NCBI GenBank assembly: GCA_003248865.1
Contig: QFPK01000023.1
Coordinates: 1 to 44,215 of the forward strand
DNA: 44,215 nt
From: Sphingomonas sp.
Lineage (GTDB): Bacteria; Pseudomonadota; Alphaproteobacteria; Sphingomonadales; Sphingomonadaceae
Direction of reading: 5' to 3'
Every line of letters starts with the position of its first letter. The stretch's first letter is position 1. Under the pieces are notes generated by a model. That model was not told where the DNA came from. It worked only from the letters and a program-made list of their open reading frames with translations, and did not search any database. Both the position numbers and the translations under genes were made by a program. Below, piece by piece: positions 1 through 8,906 of this stretch.

Positions 1-1742
1 CCCACGCCCACCAGCGCGGCGCGGTCGGCTGCCACGCGCTTCCAGTGCTTTTCCTCGGTTTCGCCCAGCACCGCTTCCGGGGCGTGGGCGACGAGCCGGT
101 CCAGCAGCGCTTCCACATTGGGCCAGACATGATAGGCCCGCGCCAGATCGCGCGCCGTCACTTCGCCCACATGGCGGATGCCGAGCCCGAACAGCAGCCG
201 GTCCAGCCCGACGTTGCGCCGCGCCTCGATGCTGTCGATCAGGTTCCGGACGCTTTTTTCCTTCCACCCCTCGCGCCCGAGCAGTTCATCGGCGTGAAGG
301 TGCAGGCGGAAGATATCGGCCGGGTTGGCGATCCAGCCCAGCGCCAGAAACTCCTCCAGGCTCTTGCCGCCCAGCCCGTCGATGTCGACGGCGCGGCGCG
401 AGACGAAGTGGCGCAACCGTTCATAGCGCTGCGCCGGGCAGATCAGGCCCCCGGTGCAGCGCCGCACCGCCTCGTCATCCTCGCGCACGGCGAGGCTGCC
501 GCACTCCGGGCAATGATCGGGAAAGACATATTCGGCGCGGGCGGCGTGGGCGGCTTCGTCGCCCGTCCAGCGCAGGATCTGCGGGATCACATCTCCGGCG
601 CGTTGCAGTTCCACCATGTCGCCGACGCGGACGTCCTTGCGGCGGATCTCGTCTTCGTTGTGGAGCGTGGCGTTGGTGACGACCACGCCGCCGACATTCA
701 CCGGCTTCAACCGCGCGACCGGGGTGAGCGCGCCGGTGCGGCCAACCTGGATGTCGATCGTCAGCAATTCCGTCAGCGCGCGCTGGGCGGGGAATTTGTG
801 CGCCAGCGCCCAGCGGGGGTGACGCGCCACCTGCCCCAGCCGTTCCTGCAGGGCGAGACTGTCCACCTTGGAAACAAGGCCATCGATGTCATAGCCCAGC
901 GTCGGCCGCGCGTCCTGCAACGCGCGATAGCTTTCCAGCACTTCCGCCATGCCATGGCAGCGGCGCAGCGTATCCGACACGGGAAAACCCCAGCTTTCGA
1001 AGCGCCGCATGCAATCATATTGCGTGTCGCCGATGGGCGCCGACAATTCGCCCCAGCCATGGGCATAGAAGGCCAGCGTGCGTGAGGCCGTGATGCGGGA
1101 ATCGATCTGCCTGAGCGAGCCCGCAGCCGCGTTGCGGGGGTTGGCGAAGATCTTGGCCGAAGCCGCTTCCTGCGCGGCGTTCAGAGCCTGAAACGCGGCC
1201 CACGTCATATAGACCTCGCCGCGCACCTCCACGATGTCCGGCGCGTCGGCTGGCAATTCGTGCGGGATCACGCCGACAGTCAGCGCGTTGGCAGTCACAT
1301 CCTCGCCCTCCGCACCGTCGCCGCGGGTAGAGGCGGAAACGAGACAGCGGCTTTCATAGCGCAGGTTCAGCGACAGGCCGTCGATCTTGGCTTCGGACGT
1401 GAAGATGATCGCTTGCGCCTCGGGCCAGTTCAGGAAGCGCTTCACCCGCGCCTCGAACTCCAGCGCATCTTCATCCGAAAAGCCGTTGTCCAGGCTGAGC
1501 ATGGGCCGGGCATGGCGGATCTTGCCGAAGCCGGATGCAACGGGCGCGCCGACCTTCCGGCTGGGCGAATCGGCGCGGACGAGATGGGGGAACTGCGCTT
1601 CCAGCCGCTTGTTCTCCTCGACCAGATCATCGAAGTCAGCGTCTGAAAGTGTGGGCGCATCTTCCTGATAATAAAGGCGGCTGTTCTCCGCGATCCGGGC
1701 CGCAAGTTCGGCCAGCCGCTGGGCGGCCTCTGCTTCCGTCAT
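1..1742 (-). CDS. ligA: NAD-dependent DNA ligase LigA (3' end outside window)
   Basis: LigA seals nicks in duplex DNA during replication and repair, using NAD+ to adenylate itself. The frame is open from the ATG at 1742 to the window edge (580 codons, no stop). Family members are about 680-720 residues, so the C-terminal part, including most of the BRCT domain, lies outside. Visible landmarks in order are the N-terminal NMN-binding segment (LYYQEDAPTLSDADFD, near residues 23-38), the adenylation motif EAKIDG with Lys119, the STRGDGAEGEDVT motif, a four-cysteine zinc finger (CPECG, later CTGGLICP), and helix-hairpin-helix motifs (DIDGLGGK, GLGIRHVG). The start codon overlaps the comEC stop codon as ATGA, which suggests translational coupling. 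The identification is secure. Confidence 0.96.
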   Translation of the reverse strand, partial: MTEAEAAQRLAELAARIAENSRLYYQEDAPTLSDADFDDLVEENKRLEAQFPHLVRADSPSRKVGAPVASGFGKIRHARPMLSLDNGFSDEDALEFEARVKRFLNWPEAQAIIFTSEAKIDGLSLNLRYESRCLVSASTRGDGAEGEDVTANALTVGVIPHELPADAPDIVEVRGEVYMTWAAFQALNAAQEAASAKIFANPRNAAAGSLRQIDSRITASRTLAFYAHGWGELSAPIGDTQYDCMRRFESWGFPVSDTLRRCHGMAEVLESYRALQDARPTLGYDIDGLVSKVDSLALQERLGQVARHPRWALAHKFPAQRALTELLTIDIQVGRTGALTPVARLKPVNVGGVVVTNATLHNEDEIRRKDVRVGDMVELQRAGDVIPQILRWTGDEAAHAARAEYVFPDHCPECGSLAVREDDEAVRRCTGGLICPAQRYERLRHFVSRRAVDIDGLGGKSLEEFLALGWIANPADIFRLHLHADELLGREGWKEKSVRNLIDSIEARRNVGLDRLLFGLGIRHVGEVTARDLARAYHVWPNVEALLDRLVAHAPEAVLGETEEKHWKRVAADRAALVGV

Positions 1743-3895
1743 TCCGCGATCACGCCCGTCCATTCCATGCCCCCTAGCAGGCGCGGGCGCTGGCCGGGAA
1801 GGGCCGACGGGCTCCATGGCTGATCGCCCGCGCGCTGCGCCACGCTGTCGAAGCGGCGCGTGGAGGTTCGGATGCTGACGGCGCCGTCCAGCCGCAGCGC
1901 CGCCTTGTCCAGCTTCAGCCAGCGCGGCGCGCAGGGGCTGTGGAGGACGAAGGATGCCGTCACCAGATCAGCCTCTGCGCACAGGCGGGTGAAGCCGTCG
2001 GGCAGATCATCCTTCAGCGCCAGCAGCTTCAGGCCGTTCAGCGTAAGCAGGCACGCTTCCGCTGAGCAGCTAGCGCCGGGAAGATCGGACAGGCGGGCGG
2101 TGGGGCTTGCGGCGGACTGTTCCGACCAGTTGCTGACCAGAAAGCCCTCGCGATGCCCGCGCAGGGTGTGCAGCCGGCCATCGGCGACCACGGCCACCTG
2201 TCGCCCGTCCGCGCTGATGAACAGGTCGGGGCGCGGGACCAGCACTGCCGCCAGCGCGCCCGCCAATACCAACGGCACGCCTGCCCAGCGGAGGCGCCCC
2301 GCCAGCAGCGCGATCAGCAGCCCGCCCGCCAGCATCGGCAGCAGCGCTGCCCATGGCATGGCGGCCAGCTGCACGGTGGCGCCGGGCCATCCGGCCACCG
2401 TCTCGCCGATCCATGCCAACGCGTTCAGCGACCAGATCAGCGGCGTCGCGACCAGAGGACCCAGCCCGATCAGCGACAACGCCAGCCACAGCCCCAGCAG
2501 CGGCATGATCACAAGGCCCGTCAGCGGAATGGCGGCGAGGTTGGCGATCAGCCCATACACCCCCGCGCGCCCGAAATGGGCAAGCACGATGGGCGCCAGC
2601 GCCAGTTCCACCACCAGCCCCGTCAACAGCAGCGCGGCGCCATGGCGGGCCAGCCTGTGGAGCGCCGAATCCCCTGGCTGGCGGCGCAGCCGGGCGCCCA
2701 GAGGAGAAGCCGCCAGCGCGGCCAGCGCGGTGACGGCGGCGAAGCTCAGCTGGAAACTGGGGTTCAGCAGCGCTTCCGGCCGGGTGAGCAGGATCAGCAA
2801 TCCCGCGAAGCCGATCAGCCGCAGCGACAACGGATCGCGCCCCAGCATCAGCGCGCCCAGCACCGCCCAGGCGGCGATGGCGGCGCGCACCGCCGGCAGA
2901 TCCGCGCCCGACAGCAGGGTATAGAGCGTACCGGACACCCCCGCCCCGACGCCCGCGATCCGCGTGACGGAGGTGCGCAGCGCCAGCCAGGGCCACAGCG
3001 CCAGCAACCTGCGCAACAGCAGCAGCATCCCGCCCACCACGACGGCGATATGAAAACCCGACACCGTCAGGATATGGGCCAGCCCCGCCGTGCGCATCGC
3101 CACCAGCAGATCGGGGCGGATATGGCCCTGCTCCCCATAGATCAGCGCGACGGCGATGGCGCCTGCGTCGCCGTCCAGCGCCTGCATGGTGGCGGCGCTG
3201 CCGGCCGCGCGGATTGCGGCGAGCGGTGGCGGGCCGCCGGGGGCGGGAGCCAGAAGGCGGGGTTCGCCGAAGATGCGCCCGGTCGCGGACACGCCCTCGA
3301 ACCAAGCGCGGCGGCCGGGGTCATGCCCGCCGGGCAGCGCCGGCGCCGGCGGCGGGCCTAGACTGGCGAGCGCGCTGATCCGCGCGCCGGGGCGCAGCCA
3401 GTCCGGCGGAGGGCGGTGCAGCGACAGCCGCACGGTGACCGGCGGATCGACTACGTTGGCGTCGCGGCGGAGCAGGATGGCATAGCGCGCCCCGCCCTCA
3501 TACGGTCGCACCGCCAATACCGTGCCGCTGGTTTCGAAGGGCGTCAGCCGATGATGCAGCCGGGGCGCCGCGACGGAGGCGCTGCGATATTCGGCGGCGC
3601 CGATTCCCAGCGCCAGCAGCAGCCCCAGCGCCACCGTCAGGCGCCGCGCCAGCCCGCCCATCGCCAGCCCGGCCAGCGCCACCGCCAGCGCCGCCAGCAA
3701 CGCCCCCTGCCGCTGGCTGTTGAACGGCAGCGCGAACCACAGGGCGATGCCGCCTGCGAATGCAACCGGTGCGAACAGGATCAGCTGGCGCTGTTGCGCC
3801 ACCACCAGCGCCACCAGCAGTGCCTCTAGGCCCGCGCGCCATCCGGCCGGCGTTTCAATCGCCTTTTGCCCATATGCGTCGATGGTGCTAGCCAC
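1739..3895 (-). CDS. comEC: ComEC/Rec2 family DNA-uptake membrane protein
   Basis: ComEC forms the inner-membrane channel for single-stranded DNA in natural transformation. At 718 residues the protein has the usual length. It has hydrophobic segments near the N-terminus (residues about 25-100), a soluble DUF4131-like region, and the Competence domain with the hallmark stretch GLAHILTVSGFHIAVVVGG, followed by many membrane segments. The C-terminal soluble part (from about residue 560) is short and looks like the remnant beta-lactamase-like region; I do not see a complete HxHxDH metal motif, as is common in alphaproteobacterial members. It is divergent from gltX (58 bases apart) and overlaps ligA by 4 bases. 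No other competence genes are in the window, so real transformability is not shown. Confidence 0.92.
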   Translation of the reverse strand: MASTIDAYGQKAIETPAGWRAGLEALLVALVVAQQRQLILFAPVAFAGGIALWFALPFNSQRQGALLAALAVALAGLAMGGLARRLTVALGLLLALGIGAAEYRSASVAAPRLHHRLTPFETSGTVLAVRPYEGGARYAILLRRDANVVDPPVTVRLSLHRPPPDWLRPGARISALASLGPPPAPALPGGHDPGRRAWFEGVSATGRIFGEPRLLAPAPGGPPPLAAIRAAGSAATMQALDGDAGAIAVALIYGEQGHIRPDLLVAMRTAGLAHILTVSGFHIAVVVGGMLLLLRRLLALWPWLALRTSVTRIAGVGAGVSGTLYTLLSGADLPAVRAAIAAWAVLGALMLGRDPLSLRLIGFAGLLILLTRPEALLNPSFQLSFAAVTALAALAASPLGARLRRQPGDSALHRLARHGAALLLTGLVVELALAPIVLAHFGRAGVYGLIANLAAIPLTGLVIMPLLGLWLALSLIGLGPLVATPLIWSLNALAWIGETVAGWPGATVQLAAMPWAALLPMLAGGLLIALLAGRLRWAGVPLVLAGALAAVLVPRPDLFISADGRQVAVVADGRLHTLRGHREGFLVSNWSEQSAASPTARLSDLPGASCSAEACLLTLNGLKLLALKDDLPDGFTRLCAEADLVTASFVLHSPCAPRWLKLDKAALRLDGAVSIRTSTRRFDSVAQRAGDQPWSPSALPGQRPRLLGGMEWTGVIAE

Positions 3896-3953
3896 GCGCC
3901 GACTTCAGCCCCTTCGCCTCCGCCGACCCCGGGGGCTTCAATCGGACCCTTTG

Positions 3954-5396
3954 ATGCCAGACGCAAGCGATACCGTGCTTCCCGACTATGCCGGCCTGCC
4001 CCGGCCCGTTACCCGTTTTGCCCCCTCACCCACCGGCTATCTGCACATCGGCGGCGCGCGCACCGCGCTGTTCAACCTGCTCTATGCCCGCCACCACGGC
4101 GGCAGCTTCCTGCTGCGAATCGAGGATACCGACCGCGCGCGGTCCACCGACGACGCCATCGCCAAGATCATCGACGGGCTGGACTGGCTGAATCTCTCGC
4201 CGGACAAGCCGCCGCTGTTCCAGTTCGCCCGCGCCGACCGGCACGCGGCCATCGCCCACCGCCTGCTGGCCGAGGGCAAGGCCTATCGCTGCTATGCGAC
4301 GGCCGAGGAACTGGAAGCCATGCGCGAGGCGCAGAAGGCGAACGGCCTGCCGCAGCGCTATGACGGGCGCTGGCGCGACCGCACCGACACCCCCGACCTT
4401 CCCTATGTCGTGCGGCTGAAAGCGCCGCAAACCGGTGAGACGGTGATCGAGGATCAGGTGCAGGGCCGTGTGGCGCAGGCCAATGAGGTGCTGGACGATT
4501 TCGTGCTGCTGCGCTCCGACGGCACACCGACCTATATGCTGGCGGTGGTGGTGGACGATCATGACATGGCCGTTTCCCATGTGATCCGGGGCGACGACCA
4601 CTTGACCAACACCTTCCGCCAGCTGGCGCTGATCAAGGCGCTGAGCTGGCCGGAGCCTGTCTATGCCCATGTGCCGATGATCCATGGGCCGGACGGCGCC
4701 AAGCTGTCCAAGCGGCATGGTGCGCTGGGGGTGGAAGCCTATCGCGACGAAATGGGCATCCTGCCGGAAGCGCTGGAAAATTACCTGCTGCGCCTGGGCT
4801 GGGGCCATGGCGACACCGAACTGGTGACGCGGGACGAAGCCGTGAAGCTGTTCGATCTGGATGGCGTCGGCCGCTCGCCCGGGCGGTTCGACCTGAAGAA
4901 GCTGGAAAGCGTGAATGCGCATTATCTGAAGCAGGCCGACAATCAGCGGCTCGTGGGGCTGATCGCACCGCGGATTGAGGCGCTTCTGGGCGTCTCGCTG
5001 ACGGCCGACGCCCGCGAACTTCTGCTTCGCAGCATGGGCGAGCTGAAGACGAGGGCCAAGAATCTCAACGAGTTGGCATCGTCTTCTCTGTTTCTTGTTC
5101 GCAATCGCCCTCTGGCGATGGACGAGGGCGCTGCAAAGTTGCTAGACGCCGACGGCAAGGCGCTGCTGGCGGAGACCCGGGCAGCACTGGCAGCGGTTTC
5201 CACATGGGACCGCGAAGCCCTGGAAACGGCCGCCAAGGCGGTGGCCGAAGCCAGGGGATTGGGTTTGGGCAAGGTGGCCGGGCCGCTGCGCGCGGCGCTG
5301 ACCGGGCAGCCCAACGCCCCCAGCGTGTTCGCCGTGATGGCGGTGCTGGGGCGCGACGAAAGCATAGGACGCATCGAGGATGCGTTAGGTTCATAA
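3954..5396 (+). CDS. gltX: Glutamyl-tRNA synthetase
   Basis: GltX charges tRNA-Glu with glutamate in the cytoplasm; in bacteria lacking GlnRS a paralogue or the same enzyme may also charge tRNA-Gln. The protein has 480 residues, normal for the discriminating class I enzyme. The nucleotide-binding HIGH-type motif is SPTGYLHIGGARTALFN (residues about 25-41) and the second signature is GAKLSKRHG near residue 250. The C-terminal part matches the anticodon-binding helical domain. The open frame extends 78 codons further upstream, but the ATG at 3954 places the motif at the normal distance and leaves the comEC promoter region free. Citrate synthase follows 98 bases downstream on the same strand. 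Confidence 0.96.
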   Translation: MPDASDTVLPDYAGLPRPVTRFAPSPTGYLHIGGARTALFNLLYARHHGGSFLLRIEDTDRARSTDDAIAKIIDGLDWLNLSPDKPPLFQFARADRHAAIAHRLLAEGKAYRCYATAEELEAMREAQKANGLPQRYDGRWRDRTDTPDLPYVVRLKAPQTGETVIEDQVQGRVAQANEVLDDFVLLRSDGTPTYMLAVVVDDHDMAVSHVIRGDDHLTNTFRQLALIKALSWPEPVYAHVPMIHGPDGAKLSKRHGALGVEAYRDEMGILPEALENYLLRLGWGHGDTELVTRDEAVKLFDLDGVGRSPGRFDLKKLESVNAHYLKQADNQRLVGLIAPRIEALLGVSLTADARELLLRSMGELKTRAKNLNELASSSLFLVRNRPLAMDEGAAKLLDADGKALLAETRAALAAVSTWDREALETAAKAVAEARGLGLGKVAGPLRAALTGQPNAPSVFAVMAVLGRDESIGRIEDALGS

Positions 5397-5494
5397 GCCC
5401 GCCGCAGAGCGGGAGTGGTTCGCAGCGCATACGAATGCGCAACAAATCAAGCAGGCGCCCTGGCGCCTGAAAAACCGGGATTGGAAGGGCAGAC

Positions 5495-6778
5495 ATGAGC
5501 GCAGAAGCCACACTCACCCTGGGTGACAAGACCGTGAACATGCCGGTGAAAGACGGCACCATCGGTCCGCAGGTCATCGACATCCGCAAGTTGTACGGAC
5601 AGACCGGCGCCTTCACCTTCGACCCCGGCTTTACCAGCACCGCCAGTTGCGAATCCGCAATCACCTACATCGATGGCGACAAGGGCGTGCTGCTGCACCG
5701 CGGCTACCCCATCGAGCAGCTGGCCGAGAATTCCACCTTCATGGAAGTCGCCTACCTGCTGACCGAAGGCGAGCTGCCCTCCGCCGAGGAGCTGAAGCGC
5801 TTCGAATATACCATCAGCCGCCACACCATGGTGCATGAGCAGCTGCTGCAGTTCTTCCGTGGTTTCCGTCGCGATGCCCACCCGATGGCCATCATGTGCG
5901 GCGTGGTCGGCGCCCTGTCCGCCTTCTATCATGACTCCACCGACGTCGACGATCCGAAGCAACGCATGATCGCCAGCAACCGGCTGATCGCGAAGATGCC
6001 GACGATTGCGGCGATGGCTTATAAATATTCCGTCGGCCAGCCCTTCGTCTATCCGGACAACTCGCTGAGCTACACCGGCAATTTCCTGAAGATGACGTTC
6101 GGCGTGCCGGCCGAGCCCTATGTGGTCGATCCCGTGATCGAGCGCGCGATGGACCGCATCTTCATCCTGCACGCCGATCATGAGCAGAACGCCTCCACCT
6201 CGACCGTGCGCCTGGCGGGCTCCTCGGGCGCCAACCCGTTCGCCTGCATGGCTGCCGGCATCGCCTGCCTGTGGGGCCCGGCGCACGGCGGCGCCAACGA
6301 AGCCGCGCTGAACATGCTGCGCGAGATCGGCCGCCCGGAACGCATCCCGGAATTCATCGCCCGCGCCAAGGACAAGGACGATCCGTTCCGTCTGATGGGC
6401 TTCGGCCACCGCGTCTACAAGAACTACGATCCGCGCGCGACGGTGATGCAGCAGACCGCCAAGGAAGTGCTGGAAAAGCTGGGCGTGACCGACCCGGTGT
6501 TCGATGTCGCCCGCGAGCTGGAGCAAATCGCGCTGAAGGACGAATATTTCGTCTCCAAGAAGCTCTATCCGAACGTCGACTTCTATTCGGGCATCATCCT
6601 GTCCGCCATCGGCTTCCCGACCAGCATGTTCACCGTGCTATTCGCGCTGGCCCGCACCGTGGGCTGGGTGGCGCAATGGAACGAGATGATCGGCGACCCG
6701 GAACAGAAGATCGGCCGTCCGCGCCAGCTCTACACCGGCGCGCCGCAACGGGATTATGTGGCCATCGGCAAGCGCTGA
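5495..6778 (+). CDS. gltA: Citrate synthase (type I)
   Basis: GltA condenses acetyl-CoA and oxaloacetate to citrate, the entry step of the TCA cycle. The 427-residue length and the motifs fit the Gram-negative hexameric type: HADHEQNASTSTVRLAGSS (first active-site His region), GPAHGGANEAA, and FGHRVYKNYDPRA with the second catalytic His. The catalytic Asp lies in the segment NVDFYSG. An AAGGGCAG stretch before the ATG at 5495 is a plausible ribosome binding site. The 98-base leader contains a 7-bp hairpin (5452-5469) without a following T-run. A strong terminator follows the gene at 6790-6836. Confidence 0.97.
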   Translation: MSAEATLTLGDKTVNMPVKDGTIGPQVIDIRKLYGQTGAFTFDPGFTSTASCESAITYIDGDKGVLLHRGYPIEQLAENSTFMEVAYLLTEGELPSAEELKRFEYTISRHTMVHEQLLQFFRGFRRDAHPMAIMCGVVGALSAFYHDSTDVDDPKQRMIASNRLIAKMPTIAAMAYKYSVGQPFVYPDNSLSYTGNFLKMTFGVPAEPYVVDPVIERAMDRIFILHADHEQNASTSTVRLAGSSGANPFACMAAGIACLWGPAHGGANEAALNMLREIGRPERIPEFIARAKDKDDPFRLMGFGHRVYKNYDPRATVMQQTAKEVLEKLGVTDPVFDVARELEQIALKDEYFVSKKLYPNVDFYSGIILSAIGFPTSMFTVLFALARTVGWVAQWNEMIGDPEQKIGRPRQLYTGAPQRDYVAIGKR

Positions 6779-6789
6779 GGCGCCCGCCC

Positions 6790-6836
6790 AAGGAACATGC
6801 GCGGCGGGGCTGCCCTGTGCAGCCCCGCCGTTCCTT
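6790..6836. terminator. Terminator after gltA
   Basis: A 12-bp perfect GC-rich stem (6802-6813 with 6819-6830, loop CCTGT) is followed by TTCCTTCTT. It is flanked by an outer complementary pair, AAGGAAC (6790-6796) and GTTCCTT (6830-6836), so the structure could work in both directions. It sits 11 bases after the gltA stop codon. Confidence 0.85.
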
Positions 6837-6898
6837 CTTGCGAAGCCCGACCATAGCCCGCAATCTGCCCCGGCACAGTGTTTTGGGGGCGTTAGAAT

Positions 6899-7306
6899 AT
6901 GGACAGGCACGACCGGCAGCTTCGGCTGATCCAGTGGGTGATCGCCCTGCCCTTCTTCGTGCTGGGCGGCTGGGCGCTGCTGGCACCGCAAAGCGTGATC
7001 GACCTGACGCTGCGGCCGGAATACCGTATCGACAATCGCATCCTGCCCTTCACCATCGCCTGTTTCGGGGCGCAGGCGCTGATCTCCGGCCTGTTCGCCG
7101 CATGCAGCCGCTTCACCCGCGCCACCTTCCTCGCCTATGGTGTGGCGTTGTTGCCTTTTTTCCTGTTCAACTATTGGTTCACGGTGGTCGATCCGGTCTT
7201 CACCCGGCTTGGCCTGCTGGACCTTGTGGGAAACCTGCTGATGTTCGTGGCGTGCGTTGTGGGGTGGCGAAAGGCCGGCAGCCGGCGCGCCGCCGCGAAT
7301 AACTGA
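6899..7306 (+). CDS. Small four-helix membrane protein, unknown function
   Basis: I do not recognise a named family. The 135-residue product has four hydrophobic segments, near residues 12-30, 48-68, 76-94 and 103-120, joined by short charged loops, and a basic C-terminal tail (WRKAGSRRAAANN). This is the layout of a small integral inner-membrane protein. There is no signal-peptidase site and there are no catalytic-looking residues. It starts at ATG 6899 without a strong ribosome binding site, lies after the gltA terminator, and ends 19 bases before the dctA start, so it may be co-transcribed with dctA. It looks like an authentic coding region because the frame is long and hydrophobicity is well organised. 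Confidence 0.75.
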   Translation: MDRHDRQLRLIQWVIALPFFVLGGWALLAPQSVIDLTLRPEYRIDNRILPFTIACFGAQALISGLFAACSRFTRATFLAYGVALLPFFLFNYWFTVVDPVFTRLGLLDLVGNLLMFVACVVGWRKAGSRRAAANN

Positions 7307-7325
7307 TCAGGCAAGAAAGACTCTC

Positions 7326-8645
7326 ATGGTGCATCTGACCGACCACGCCGCCATGTCGGCCGGCGAGGTGAAGCGGCTGAAATGGTATCAGCACCTCTAT
7401 TTTCAGGTGATCGTCGCCATCGTGGCGGGGGTGACGCTGGGGCATTTCTGGCCCGAGACCGGCGAGGCGATGAAGCCGCTGGGCGATGCCTTCATCAAGC
7501 TGGTGAAGATGATCATCGCGCCCGTTATCTTCCTGACCATCGTGACCGGGATCGCCGGCATGCGTGACCTGAAGGCGGTGGGCCGGGTGGCGGGCAAGGC
7601 CTTCGCCTATTTCCTCACCTTCTCCACGCTGGCGCTGATCCTGGGGCTGATCGTCGCCAACATCGTGCAGCCGGGCGCCGGGCTCAACATCGATCCCGCC
7701 AGCCTCCACGGCGACAAGGTCGCGGAATATGCCCAGAAGGCGCATGATTCCACCCTCACCGGTTTCCTGCTGGGCATCATCCCCACCACCATCCTCTCCC
7801 CGCTGACAGACGGGAACGTGCTGCAGACCCTGTTCGTGGCCGTGCTGTTCGGCATCGGCCTCGCCATGGTGGGGGAGCGTTGCGATCCGGTCGTCCGCCG
7901 GCTTGAGGATGTCTCCGTCGCGGTGTTCAAGGTCGTCGCGCTGCTGATGCGCACGGCGCCCATCGGCGCCTTCGGGGCCATGGCCTTCACCATCGGCGCC
8001 TATGGCATCTCCACGCTCACCAACCTGCTCGCTCTGGTGCTGACCTTCTATCTGACGGCACTGTTCTTCGTGGTCGTGATCCTGGGCCTCGTCGCCCGCG
8101 CCTGCGGCTTCTCCATCCTGAAGCTGCTCGCCTATCTGAAGGAGGAACTGCTGCTGGTGCTGGGCACCTCCTCCTCGGAAAGCGCCCTGCCCGCGCTGAT
8201 CGGCAAGATGGAACGCGCCGGCTGCCCCAAGCCCATCGTGGGGCTGGTGGTACCCACCGGCTACAGCTTCAATCTGGACGGCACCAACATCTACATGACA
8301 ATGGCCGCCCTGTTCATCGCGCAGGCCCTGAACGTGGAACTGACACTGGGCGAGCAACTGCTGCTGCTGGGCGTCGCGATGCTCTCCTCCAAGGGCGCGG
8401 CAGGCGTCACCGGCGCAGGTTTCATCACGCTGGCCGCCACTCTCTCCATCGTGCCGAGCATCCCTGTCGCCGGCATGGCGCTGATCCTGGGGGTAGACCG
8501 CTTCATGAGCGAATGCCGCAGCCTCACCAACTTCATCGGCAACGCAGTGGCCACCATCGTGGTCGCGAAATGGGAGGGCCAGCTGGACAGCGAACAGCTG
8601 GACCTCGCGCTGTCGGGCAAGCTTCCGGCCGAGCCTCGGGGGTAG
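7326..8645 (+). CDS. dctA: C4-dicarboxylate:cation symporter DctA
   Basis: DctA imports succinate, fumarate and malate across the inner membrane with protons or sodium (DAACS family). The ATG at 7326 gives 439 residues, typical for DctA; the frame extends 23 codons upstream but without family similarity. Recognisable features are the N-terminal membrane segment (YFQVIVAIVAGVTLGHF), the serine-rich re-entrant loop TSSSESALPALIGKME, the NLDGTNIYM substrate and sodium site in the seventh helix, and the second re-entrant loop SKGAAGVTGAGFI. Glutamate transporters of the same family are an alternative, but the overall match is to DctA. No dctB/dctD two-component system adjoins it. The sigma-54 activator at 8907-9974 lacks a receiver domain and is not a DctD. 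Confidence 0.92.
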   Translation: MVHLTDHAAMSAGEVKRLKWYQHLYFQVIVAIVAGVTLGHFWPETGEAMKPLGDAFIKLVKMIIAPVIFLTIVTGIAGMRDLKAVGRVAGKAFAYFLTFSTLALILGLIVANIVQPGAGLNIDPASLHGDKVAEYAQKAHDSTLTGFLLGIIPTTILSPLTDGNVLQTLFVAVLFGIGLAMVGERCDPVVRRLEDVSVAVFKVVALLMRTAPIGAFGAMAFTIGAYGISTLTNLLALVLTFYLTALFFVVVILGLVARACGFSILKLLAYLKEELLLVLGTSSSESALPALIGKMERAGCPKPIVGLVVPTGYSFNLDGTNIYMTMAALFIAQALNVELTLGEQLLLLGVAMLSSKGAAGVTGAGFITLAATLSIVPSIPVAGMALILGVDRFMSECRSLTNFIGNAVATIVVAKWEGQLDSEQLDLALSGKLPAEPRG

Positions 8646-8660
8646 CGGGCGGCGTTGCTG

Positions 8661-8684
8661 TTGAGGGGGCTCTGCCCCCCTCAA
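8661..8684 (+). terminator. Probable terminator hairpin after dctA
   Basis: A 9-bp perfect stem, TTGAGGGGG (8661-8669) with CCCCCTCAA (8676-8684), lies 16 bases after the dctA stop. It has a 6-base loop but no T-run behind it, so it may act with Rho or as an RNA 3'-end stabiliser. C-rich sequence (ACTCCCCCGG) follows. Confidence 0.5.
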
Positions 8685-8762
8685 ACTCCCCCGGCAGGAG
8701 CCCGTGGCCCCTGCACCCACATTTGCAGGCCATTCGGTGAGGTTGCGTTGACGGCAAGGTTT

Positions 8763-8802
8763 ATTGCCTGCGGCGCCAGCAAGCTCCAGCGCCGCAGGCA
8801 AT
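8763..8802. repeat. 14-bp perfect inverted repeat between convergent genes
   Basis: ATTGCCTGCGGCGC (8763-8776) and its exact complement GCGCCGCAGGCAAT (8789-8802) enclose a 12-base spacer. The structure lies about 105 bases beyond the stop of the minus-strand sigma-54 activator and 118 bases beyond dctA, so it may be the terminator of either gene. It has no clear T-run on either strand. The rest of 8646-8906 holds no gene I can support. Confidence 0.6.
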
Positions 8803-8906
8803 CAAACAGCATCACGCGCGCAACATCGGAGTAGTGCGCAACGCCAACTTAGAGGGTGCAGGGAAATCATTTCCCTGCCCGCGCGGCGCGCAAAAAGCCG
8901 CCCCGT

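Noticed and set aside
2153..3361. Plus-strand open frame of 402 codons rich in Gln and Arg
   Set aside because: It is a shadow of comEC with low-complexity composition.
5452..5469. Hairpin CAGGCGC-CCTG-GCGCCTG as a gltX terminator
   Set aside because: No T-run follows on either strand, and the stem is only 7 bp; it may simply be part of the gltA leader.
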